Source of the DNA: Tubiluchus corallicola
Taxonomy: Eukaryota > Priapulida > Priapulimorpha > Priapulimorphida > Tubiluchidae
Length of the DNA: 64,000 nt
Direction of reading: 5' to 3'
Assembly (NCBI GenBank): GCA_030141605.1
Contig: JAQGDQ010000402.1
Location: 62,001 to 126,000 of the forward strand
Part shown: positions 22,807-33,654 of the stretch, piece by piece
Numbering within the stretch: the first letter of the stretch is position 1
Layout of the letters: every line of letters starts with the position of its first letter
Notes under the pieces: generated by a model
Seen by the model: the letters and a program-made list of their open reading frames with translations, nothing else
The model's database searches: none
What the model was told of the DNA's origin: nothing
Made by a program: the position numbers and the translations under genes

Positions 22807-25676
22807 GAATAATGTTAATAAATATAATGTTTTGTTTGAAATTCAGAGTCAAAGAAAGCAGTTCTAAAATTGTGCATACGGAGTTTGATATTGAAAGTGC
22901 CTTCAAGGCTACATCGGCTTTAAATATTTTCAGTTTACGACTGGTATCTAATAAATTTTGCAGCCTAAACAGAGCACATAGTTTCCCATAAGCTTTTTTA
23001 CAAATATTAATAACGTGGTTGTTAAAATTGAACTATGAATCTACAGTAATACTGAGGAACTTGACAGCTATTTGAACATTTAACAGTTACATAATTAACA
23101 AGCAGGTAATCATTAGCCTCATTTAATGTATGTCTACAAAATAAACTGAAAACTTGTCAGTGTTTGCTTGCCCATGACTGCCGTGGTACCATTGAAGAGA
23201 ACCTAAGAAAGACTGATCCATGTAAATTTAAAATACCATCAAGGTGTATGGATTTGTACTAAAAAGCAGGGACTTAGGTGCCCAGGGGGTCCGATTTATT
23301 AGTGCGTTCATAAGAATGTTAATGGTTATGTCTATGGGCACCATGTTATGGGTCCCACAAATTTGGATTTTCCAGTCGCCATTAATTAATCAAAACCACT
23401 AGTAATGTAATTTTTTATGGGTTACGTATCATGATTACCCTCATGCTTTTTTACTTTTTTCAGATTTCAACTAAAGGAAACTGAGAAGTGTGAACATTGC
23501 AAAATAGATATCAGGTGTTGGCTGTAGGTTTGAAATTGTTCTTGAGTGATAAACACTTCTTCTCGATGGCTTCGGATGCGGACAAAGAATTTAATGTTTG
23601 TAAGAATGGATTATGTTAAGATACTGTATCCAGTTATTACTACCTGTTGTACTTCCCAGTATTTTTTTCTTCTGTTGCTTTCATTTTTGGTTAAATTTTC
23701 CATTCCTTAGTTTCCTAAGGCAGCAAAGTATCTGGACACCCAGGTAATAATTATGGCAGTCAAGCATGATTAAATGGAAAAACCACTTTTTGCTGCTTTT
23801 ATATGAAAGGCAACATTGGTGGCATTATTTTGTTCTTTTTTTGTATAAATGAAAAAAGTAAGTCTTCAAGAGGAGCATTTATGTCTCTGTTACAAATGCA
23901 TAGTAAAATTTGGAATAGTTGGAAAGGTTTTCTCTTAGTAACTTAGTTAAAGATGCTGATTAGAAATTCTACTTACAAAACCCTAACATTGTGCTAAAGT
24001 TGGTCGCTGTAGCAAAAAATTGGTTTGTAACTTTGCATACATTAGTAAAGAAGTCTGAGAACAACTCTTATTGATAATACACAAATCAGATTATTGTATA
24101 CTAATGCTTGAATAAGGCAGATATAGAACATGTTTTCAATGCAGAGAAATGCTCCAGAATGATGGCACACAGATGACGAAAGGGAATTCTATTCATACAT
24201 GAATTAGATTTCCTAGGAAGCAGTCACAGTCATATTTAAGAAGCTGTATTCATATTGTAGAAAAGACTACTAATCTATCCTGTATTGGCACATATGAGTT
24301 GTCTTGTTTTAATTATAGTGCAAGGGAAACAGGAGATACTGCTAACTAATAAGAATCCCAAAATTAAAAAAAGCAGACATTTTGAACCACCACTGTGGTT
24401 TATTATAAAGAAAAAAGGGGAAATGATTAAATGGCAAAGCCTCTTCCCTTTTTTTCACCTGATGAAAAAGATAGAGGTGGTTTGAAATATCATGCTTTTC
24501 CCTTATTTGAAAAGCAGGACTTTTTATTATTTGTCACTATTTTTGTAATTACGAATTAAATTTGTGTTATGGAAAATACTGCTTTTTTTAGGATCACTCA
24601 CTTTATTACTTTTATTATTTTATCAGTCACTCCCAATAATATAATTCTTCAACTGTTTTTTGATTAGAAATTTTCTTGCAGAGTGAATCATTTTAATTTC
24701 AGTTTTCAGGGGGTTACTGATTACTATTATTATAATCTCGTCAGCAGCATTCTTCTTTATGCAATGTCTAGTGGCTTTTCGTGACACAGTTTTGTTTCTT
24801 TCCAAATAAATATGTCTGCACTCGCCTACGCTGCCGTACTTTGAATATTTGCCAATTCTGTACCAGTGGGTAGTGATTTGATGTGTGCCTGGCTACAATG
24901 TTTGTTGGTAAACAAAGCTTCCAAACAAAGACTTGATAATGCCAATGTTGGTGAAAATTGCTAAAAGGCCAGGATTCAATTTGTCAGTATTGTTACTGGC
25001 TTTTTTAATATTGTTTATTCCTAAGAAAAAATTGAAAAATGTACTGTATGTTTGATATCACAATTGGTTAAAATCACTTTTAATGGAACTGTTTCAATTT
25101 ATGAATTGCATTAGAGTTGGGTGTGTTTTCTGTTGATGTTTGGTAGAGCAGATTTGTGTTAATGTTTGCACAGTTACAGGTTCTTCAGTCATCGTCATCG
25201 AACTTTAATCTTTAGCAAGCATAACCTATTCCATTTCTGATATCATGTGTTTACGATTTTGATGCTTCTCATTTGAGCTTTTTTATGTTTGATGTTATTT
25301 TAAGAGGCAATATTAGATGTGTGGTTACTGTATTATATTGCCATTGTGTGAAAGAACACATTTTCATTTAAGGTCAAGCTGTTACACTATAAAAATAGTT
25401 CAGGCATGTTTAGGTAGGTTTTGCAAGAAAACTTAGAGTTTAAATGCTCATAGCATCTTTTCTAATTGTTTAACCAAGGGCCAGGACAACGTTGATTTGT
25501 GCTTTTGTAACATATGAACTCACTGCTGAATTTAATGTCAACTGGCAGGAGGGTGGCACTGACAGAATAGTGGCATAGAAGTTCAAATGAGCAAAATGTA
25601 CATGAATGTTGATTAAAACACCTTTTCTTGATCATGAAAAACTAACAAATTGAGATTCGTGTTTCCTGTTGTCTAG

Positions 25677-25837
25677 GTGGCTGCTAGCGATGCCGGCATC
25701 GAATAACATCGATCTGCCATTGTGGACTTGGGAATTGGTTGAGCATAAACTATTGAGATTTGAAAGCAGTTTTGTGGAGGACATGAGACCGGAATCGAAT
25801 CAGCGTTGTATGAGAGAGGCTTCCTTTTTTAAGCAAG
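25677..25837 (+). CDS. Unidentified putative exon
   Basis: A 161-bp open stretch lies between a good acceptor (TGTTGTCTAG) and a donor (AAGCAAG|GTGATT). It reads WLLAMPASNNIDLPLWTWEL and continues VEHKLLRFESSFVEDMRPES. Its composition is more GC-rich than its surroundings. No partner exon was found and I do not recognise the protein. It could equally be a piece of a mobile element. It contains the 14-bp palindrome CGATGCCGGCATCG. Confidence 0.2.
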
Positions 25838-26154
25838 GTGATTCAAAATACATTTCTTAGATCACTAATCCATAAGCAGCATTGCATGTTAAACTTTGCC
25901 TAAGCTTATCAACCGAGTTTGGTCATACAATCTTAAAAACTGCAGATTGGTAGTTATGCGCTTTAACACATTGCAAGCCGAAATCCAGTATTAAGCGACA
26001 AGGCCTACGCACTGCTATGCTTGTGGCCATGACCGAATTTATTATCAACGATGTCCCTCTTACACAAGCTACTTGAACCAGCAGAGGCTTGTCAGCCACT
26101 TTCAGATGCATATCCATCCTCCCTCTGCAAGATTAACAACAGCGAGGATCAATA

Positions 26155-26280
26155 ATGTGAATGAAAATTCTCAGAGCGAGTATCGAACCCAGGTGATTTT
26201 TAGTCATTCACACAGCAAAGATTATAGATATATTCACATAGCAAAGCATCCACCTGCCGACTCGGCTATTATGTTAATCC
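26155..26280 (-). repeat. tRNA-derived SINE fragment
   Basis: On the minus strand an A-box-like TAGCCGAGTCGGCAGG is followed about 70 bases later by GGTTCGATACTC, a B-box match. The spacing resembles Ser/Leu-type tRNA or a SINE head. The T stem no longer pairs fully. Confidence 0.45.
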
Positions 26281-27959
26281 ACTAAAGAAACTCACAAAGA
26301 ATTATTTAATATGTTCCAGTAACTATATTACTTGTTACATGGTTAAATTATGCAAATCAGTGTTACATTTAAAATAAGATTTTCTTGCTGATTGGAACTT
26401 TGCTAAATCACCATCAAGATTATTGTGGGTGATTGTTGTTTCAGAAACTGCTTATAAAAAAACTGTGAGTTTTCAGATGAGTGTCATAACCTTTAGTAAT
26501 TACTGTTACTGCATGCAAGTGCTGGTGACTGTTATTGCAACATTGTCATATTGTCTTAGTACAAACTGATAGTACAAATTGTTACTATCTCATTTCAGTG
26601 TAATAAAAGTGAATAATACAAGTGAAGAAAATTTAAAATTGATGTTTTGTGGGTAAATGGTAAAAAAATCAATCATTGTGTGCAGCTTTGGAACTACAGC
26701 ACTTCAATGGCGTGTCTGTTGGTTGATTATGAAGTCATATTGTTTATGCCAACTCATTATAACATGTGTTAACTCAGCACAGCAGTCATTTTACTGTGCG
26801 TGCAATGTATCTGTATAACCCATTTCTAAGTGTTATTTGGATCCAGGGTTTATGTGCTCATTCTATTTGGGATGGTTGTCTCATCTTTGATCCGATAATC
26901 GTATGGTCAGGTTACTATACTGTCCTTGCTCTTTAGTTACTGTGTCTCTTATCTCTACTCTAAATTGTATGACCTGACTGTTTTGGCTACTCAATCAACC
27001 CTTCAGTCAGATTTGTACTTTGAACTTGCTTCATAGGTAGAGGGTGGCTAGTTAGTTTTGTGGCACAGTATGTGTTGGTTGCAAATGGACACCCATTTGG
27101 AATTCGTGTGAAATTAGTGTTTTATTTCATGGCTGAGTTTCATGTAATGTGATTTTTCGGCTGCCGAAAAAGGCAGGAATGTTTAACTGGTGGCATTAAA
27201 AATTGCTGTCGACACCCCCTGGCAGAACGGTTCAAATTCACTGAGATTAATGTGTGTGTACATAAATCAAAGGTTGGGTAGGCCTCCATTTCTGTTTTTC
27301 TACAATATTTGCAAACGTCAGCTATTAACAGCAAAAGAGGCACATAAAACTTGGGAGACGGAAGGTAAGTGCTTTAATAATTCAGTATTTTTTTGTATGG
27401 GTCTACTAAAAATGGTGTATTGTTTCCTTATGCCTTGATTTAATCATTGGTTTTATGGCTGCTATTTTACAGGTTATGTTTAAAATTCTTAAGTACTGCA
27501 AATCTGTGTAAGACAAGAAGGAAAGAAAGCAGTAAATTTAAAAGAGCTTTCTGCTGCAACTGGAGCTAACTGCTAGTTCACAAGTGTTTATGTAATAGTA
27601 CTTAGTAAATATTAAGTACAAAGTTTTGTATGAGATATGTTTTGGGTAATTATTCTGTTTTCAGATGAAAATTGTGAGTTGCTCAAAATTTTATAATCCC
27701 AGCCTGTACAAAGATATATGGTGTTTATAGGTCCAGAGTAGGGTTATATTATAGACCTTTGCATATATGCAAATGCATGCAAGTGCCTGTTTATTCTGCG
27801 AGTCTGTCAAAACAATAATAGTTGATGGGTCACTTTACTAAAAACCACCATGTGTGCATTTTTTAATCAAAAGGTAAGTGATTTGGTGTTTCACTACTCT
27901 CTGTTTAGAATAAGAATAAGTAGATGCATTGTATAAAGTACCATGTTTTATACAAACAT

Positions 27960-27965
27960 TTTATT
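27960..27965 (-). terminator. CYP51 polyadenylation signal
   Basis: A minus-strand AATAAA lies 146 bp beyond the CYP51 stop codon, a sensible 3' UTR length. Confidence 0.6.
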
Positions 27966-28110
27966 TCAACAAACAAATATTTACTTGACATGCCTTAGCA
28001 ACAGTATTAGTCTACTGTTAATTAAATACTGCAGGATTGTGCCTGCAACAGAAAATGCTAATAAATGCTGAGTCCTCTTGTGCAATTTAACCACAATAAC
28101 GTAACAGAAT

Positions 28111-31100
28111 TTACAATTCACTTCTCTTCCTGTAGCGTATAACAGGCTTTACAGGTGTGTGGATCATAGTGTTAAAATTTATCGGTGGAAAATGACCGTC
28201 AACCAATTCAAACTCGTATTTGCGTAAAAGCACTGACCAAATCGCTTTGATCTGAACAAAGGCAAAATATTCTCCAATGCATCTGTGTCGTCCAGCTCCA
28301 AATGGAACAAACTTAAACTTGTCCGTACTCATGGATATGTCAAGAAATCTGTCAGGGTTAAATTCTTCGGCATCTGGTCCCCAAGTATCTTTAATACGGT
28401 GGTTAACAGGTGGAGAAACGCACACCTGAAAAAAAAACTTTTCATGCTCAGAAGTTTTAAAAAAAGTCGCTTTACATTTTTCAAAAAATTATGTTGAGAA
28501 TAATGGACTTTTCTGTTTTAAGGGCAGTAGTATAGTTCAAGGTATGCCCAATGCACCAGACAGAAAGAATGATTCACACAGTGTACTAGAGTCGTGTCTT
28601 AAGATAAAGTGCACAGTATAATATTAAATAAAAACCATGTTCTTAAAAAACTCATAAATTTATTTGCACAGTCACGTCTTTCAACGTGCTTGATATTTCT
28701 CAGACATACCATTGGCATATATAAAGTTTTCAATAAGGAAACAAGCGCATCAGCCTTATCACTAAGCATCTTAAGTGAAATATTGCAGAAAAGTAGCACT
28801 TTGGCATGCACATTTGGGTAAACAACGGGTCATCAACATGTTCAACATGAATAAATTGTAAATAAACACAATAGAATGTTGGGACTATTTCACTGCTAGG
28901 AAACCTCATATTTGGGTGTAAAAGCTACAAGGCAGGTACTAACTATGTTTTTCCTTAAGGATTCCTCGTTGTTTCTAGTTTCGGTGAGTTTTTGAGAACC
29001 CTATCAACTTATTCTGACAGTGTATATAAATTTCATGTCCTATGGAATAGTAACTATCAGTTTGTCCCAAAAATATATACCTGATGTCCTGGAGGAATGG
29101 TGAATCCAAGTATTTGCAGTGGTCTTTTACAAAGTCTCATCATTGTCATTAGCGGTGGTCGCATTCGAAGTGTTTCCTTTACACAACGATCGAGCAAATT
29201 CATGTTTTTCAAGTGGTCATAATTGAGAGGTGCATCTTTTGGCCAAACACGCCTCTGCTCCTCGTATAGGTCTTGCTGCAAAAAGAGTAAATTTTTCTAG
29301 TGTTTTGAAATAACTGGTCCTTTTCTTCAGTGTTAGCTTAAATGACTACACAATGCTACCTTCACGTATGTGAGTCAGGGATGAGAATGACAAATTGCAA
29401 AAAACTCTGAAACAGGCCGGGGGTTTGGGGGCTGCGTAGGCCCCCCATGGCAAAGTCCCCTTGGAGCCAACAACAAATTGCAATTTTGTGACCATAGAGA
29501 GCCTCTAAATGGACTTAAAATATCAGTTACCTTGTTTCATGCACAATTTAAAATACCCAACTACCAAGGATACATGATACCTAATTGTCTCAAAAACGCC
29601 TAAGTACTGGCCGCTCCTATGCAAAAGTATATAAAAACTGTCTGCAATTGACTCAAATAACTCCGCACAATTGACTCTATATTTTTATACATAGAGATAT
29701 TCACGTGGTTACACTGATGTACGTGATGTAAACAAAGTGGCGGCCTGCCAACTAGTGGTCAGCTTGTGAAATAATGTACTGGGTCCATAAAAATTTTCTC
29801 AACGAATTTACGCGATTTACAAAAATGGCACTACTGGTCTTCCAAAAACTCGGAATTCCGCGTATCCGCAGAAAATGCTCATCCCTGATGTGAGTAAAAC
29901 GTTATATGCAAGTGCAACCACTAACCAGCCAAACATTTAGCGCATACATAATAACACATACATTTAATATATGAACCGTGTTTTTAAAAAATGAGACCTA
30001 ATGGATGCCCATTAGTTATTTTTTGCTCTTGTCATGTTTTAGAAACACATGGTTATGAATGCATTTTATGGTAATCACTGGCTGATCAAAGGACTGCAGT
30101 TCACTGCCCATATTAATTGCATTGTGAAAATGCATAAAACCTTTCGTATGCAATATATTGCAATGTATTATGTCAATCCATAGTGCCAAAATACTAGCTA
30201 AATCTACCTTCCCACACATTTGATATGTGAATTATTCTGCAGCTTTGAAAAAGAAAACTGGCTGTACGTACTATTTACAAAAATCTATGGCAAAAATGTC
30301 AGAGATTAAAGATTTTCTTTATCATAGTCAACTTCAGTACTACCTGAATGTGTTTATTTTTTGCCAAGAAAAAGCCCATCCATGCACTCGTTGTGGAAGA
30401 GGTGTGTTGCCCAGCCATCAGAAGTCCAATCAACATTCCCACTACTTCTTTGTCGGTTAGGTGTTCTCCATTCTTGTATGTGGAGTCAATGAGGGTCTGT
30501 AACATGTCATCTTGTGGCTCAGACTGCCTTCTTTTCTGGACAACCTAAAATTGAAGAGCTCACATATAACCAGTTATGCAACTTTAAGAGTATACCCTAG
30601 CACCAATAATAAGAACTTTAAGCAAAAGACGAACCCTTTAATCACATTCAACATCCTTTTTCACGTGCTTAGAAATGATACAGTGTGACAACGTACTACG
30701 TGAACTCATTTATGTATATCGTCAATAAATCCAGCTGATTATTGCAACCACCTAATTAGAAAGGACTAATTTTTAATGTTGCAGTACTACGTGAACTCAT
30801 TTATGTATATCGTCAATAAATCCAGCTGATTATTGCAACTACCTAATTAGAAAGGACTAATTTTTAATGTTCTACTGAATGTAAAGTTCATTCTAAGTCA
30901 GTTCTACATTTTTGCCATCATATGTAATATGATTATAACTGATATAAAAATCTTTAAAACAATGTTTTTGTATCTAAGCCTCATTGGACTTATTAATGAA
31001 GCTCACAAGTTTTCAGCCTATTTTTGTCTGTGCCAAATATTCTTACCTTGCCCTATTTCAATTCATATATTATGAAATTATACCAAATCTTAAAACCTGT

Positions 31101-32485
31101 TTTCAAATTCACAAATGACTGACAAATAAAATGTAATATGTCTTAATTTTGAAATATTTATGCACTATAGTTTTTAATATCAAAAGTTTTAAATCCGAAC
31201 CTGTATGAATATGCGCTGCATTTCAGCATTTGCTTTGTCGCGTTTGATGAAGCTGGGAAACGGAATCCATCCAGGCAACAGCCAAGCTGCATGGGTAAAT
31301 CCGCCATCGAGGTCCTGATATAACTTGGCAATCTTATTACTCTCATTTAGTAACATCCGAATTTCTGGCCCATGTAAACAGTGTGAAGATGTGAGAATTA
31401 TCAGCTGTGACAGAGCTTCAAACTGTGAAAAAAGGCAGAAAATCAAGAGAATTTTAAGCTGCATTTTAAGATTGAAGCCTGCACACTAGATGATGTGTGA
31501 GTGAAAGTTGTCATTTGTTTTCTTTTCCAGTTCAGGCTATGCTCTTATATTATATCATTTTTAAGGTTTAATGCATTAGACCTAGCTTACAGAAGTTAAG
31601 TAATTTCACTTACTAAATCCTTTTCCCCAGCATCTTTCCAAGATTTGAAGTATTCTCTTGTTTCTTGCTCAATAATAGGCACATGTATGCGAAACCTAGC
31701 TATGTTCAACCCTGTCTTGAAAATCTTCTTTTGTTCCATGAATCTCTGAAATGATTAATGCCTTTAATTTAGTTCAAGGTATTTATATCATCAAGTTTCT
31801 GAGCTGCAAATACAAAAAAGAGCAAAAAACAAAAATACCACTTGAAGGTTACAAAAGACATTTTATGGTTCTTATTTCATTTGCCTTATATGTGGATGCT
31901 TTATAATTGCTTTCATTGGTTACCTAAGACTGAAATACCAGTAATTTTTCCGCATTCAACAAGGCCTGGCTTTGTCATATTGCCTTTATATTATATATGC
32001 AAAAGGACGATACGTTTCACTGCAAATACAACTCTGTGGGCAGAATGATTTGATTAGTTATGTGATCTTACCGCATTTGGCACATCATATGCTACACCTT
32101 CTCCAAAAACTGGTGTTGTCAACTTGCTGTAGACCTCCTCAGCATTTAGATCCTCGTTCTTGCTGTTGAAGAACAAGGTTGACGCCTCCGTTCCGAGGAG
32201 GTATGTGAACGTCTGCCCTACCATTGTGAATGAAAACACTGGACCATACTTCTCGTAAGCGTTCAACAAAAATGAGATAGGCGAGGCACCAAAAGCCAAG
32301 GCATGCCCAAGGAAGGGTACGGTGTGTGGTATTACAGGTGGGTAAACGGCGTCCATAGTTTCATGTTTCACATTTTCAGCGTTCTCAAAAGTCCTCCTCA
32401 CATACAAGGCAAGGCTAAGGACAGCAGTAGCTGTAACTAATCCAAGGGTGACAGTGGAATCTTCTTGAGCTACTACAGACTCCAT
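28111..32485 (-). CDS. CYP51: Lanosterol 14-alpha-demethylase (cytochrome P450 family 51)
   Basis: This ER-membrane P450 removes the 14-alpha-methyl group of lanosterol in cholesterol synthesis. There are six coding exons, all joined in phase 0: 32485-32072, 31745-31614, 31422-31201, 30544-30344, 29275-29081 and 28425-28111, giving 492 residues (human about 503). An N-terminal membrane anchor ([17 protein letters not shown]) is followed by [10 protein letters not shown]. The CYP51 substrate-recognition signature [19 protein letters not shown] ends exon 1. The I-helix oxygen-binding motif AGQHTS is at about 300-305, the K-helix E-T-L-R at 357-360, FNPDRF follows, and the haem loop [10 protein letters not shown] has its ligand Cys at about 437. 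All catalytic motifs are intact, so it should be active. Its 5' end faces SOAT. Identification rests on strong recall of the family. Confidence 0.97.
29376..29887. mobile_element. hAT-type MITE in a CYP51 intron
   Basis: It has a perfect 8-bp target duplication, ATGTGAGT, at 29368-29375 and 29888-29895. The terminal inverted repeats are CAGGGATGAGAAT and, inverted from the right end, CAGGGATGAGCAT. It is 512 bp with a GC-rich patch (GGCCGGGGGTTTGGGGGC) near the left end and no transposase. The intact duplication suggests a fairly recent insertion. Confidence 0.92.
30694..30871. repeat. 91-bp-period tandem duplication in a CYP51 intron
   Basis: Two 87-bp copies (30694-30780 and 30785-30871) start with TACTACGTGAACTCATTTAT and differ at a single base (CAACCACC versus CAACTACC). 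The high identity implies a recent duplication. Confidence 0.95.
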
Positions 32486-33496
32486 CTTCTCACTTTACGA
32501 GGATGCTGTAACGAGGATACAATACTTCTCCTGTAATGAGGATGTGCTCGTGCTACAAACAAAATTAATGTAAACCATTACGAACTAGTTCAGGAACATT
32601 GGTCTTGTTGAATCTCCTCTAAAAAGGAATTAGTTTGCAGGGTAAGTTAGTTTGCTGGGGAAAATTCATACATCCATTCTAACTGAGTTAAGTTCTGTGG
32701 TTGTTTCAAAATTATCAAGTTTGCCTGCTACTGTTACTGTATTTATTTGCACTGTAGCATTAGTGAATTTGAAGCATAAAGATGGGTTATTTGTGTTTTC
32801 ATGACTAGACGTATTACAATTATGTAATCAAATTTTTCTCATTTATGTAACAACAATAATCTGCAGTTTCATCTTGTGAAATTGCCAATAATTGTGTATT
32901 TAAAAACATTATATTACAAGGAAGCATAATTTACAATTTATTATTTATAATATACATTGAGCTCTGTGATGAAAGAAAGAATTAATATATTTAATATTAA
33001 CAGCAGTGATTATTTATGATAAAAATTGGGATTTAGAACAAAACGATATAACATCGTTTGCATTTCATAATTGCAGCTAATTTTACAACATTATAATTCG
33101 TAAATTCATTCAACGTTAATATTTCTTGAATTGTTATTTCATTTTGTGCAACTTCCTTCCCAATAATTGCAAAGTTATTAATAATATAATTTTAATACAG
33201 TTAGCCAGTCTGTATGAAGTCTGATATTAATTGTGACCAGAACAATTTAAAATTCATTTATCTGTAAAGGTATATCAAATTTTGGAAACAAAAATTTGTG
33301 TTTTTAAAAAGTCTAAAAAAATGCTGATTTGAAGGTGTGTGAATTTTTAAGAACATATGCGCATGGAAGCTCTATTATCAACCCTCTTTTCACATTGAAC
33401 TAACCGAACGTCTATCGGCAGATTTGACCGAAACCGGGCAACTAAACACCGTTTTAAGTAAATGTAATAAGAAAATCTAACAATTTTTACCTTACT
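32486..33496 (-). other. CYP51: CYP51 5' untranslated exons and intron
   Basis: The coding exon extends upstream to an acceptor TTTGTTTGTAG at 32553, leaving 67 nt of leader. A matching donor, CAACAA|GTAAGG, lies at 33496, giving a 943-bp leader intron. The first exon therefore occupies roughly 33496 to 33580. The TSS is not determined. Confidence 0.6.
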
Positions 33497-33654
33497 TGTT
33501 GCTGTAGCACGTGACACATAGAAATGAGCCCACTCCTCTTGTTATCACCATTTGCTATCCGGTCTGTTGTGAACTGTGAAGCTCAATGTTTCTGTGCTCA
33601 TGCCACCGCTTAACAACCAATCAGCGGTGGCGCATCTACTCAATCAGCTGTGCA
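33497..33654. promoter_or_regulatory. Candidate bidirectional promoter of CYP51 and SOAT
   Basis: This short segment lies between the CYP51 leader exon (minus) and the predicted SOAT start (plus). It contains a CACGTG E-box at 33508-33513. An ATCACCA at 33544-33550 resembles half of a sterol-regulatory element. A perfect 9-bp inverted repeat, GCCACCGCT/AGCGGTGGC (33602-33610 and 33623-33631), encloses a CCAAT box at 33617-33621. CCAAT (NF-Y) and SREBP sites commonly act together on sterol genes. Their use here is inference. No TATA box is evident. Confidence 0.5.

Larger units (their letters stand above)
17801..27959. other. Gene-poor interval with transposon relics
   Basis: Apart from the repeats listed separately, I recognise no gene between the M6PR-like 5' end and the CYP51 3' end. 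A possible orphan exon is listed at 25677-25837. Most reading frames here are under 90 codons and lack family resemblance. Confidence 0.5.

Noticed and set aside
27180-27366. Possible exon ending GGAAG|GTAAGT, with RPPFLFFYN hinting at an HMG box
   Set aside because: The frame from the best acceptor hits a stop, and the HMG pattern fails after a few residues.
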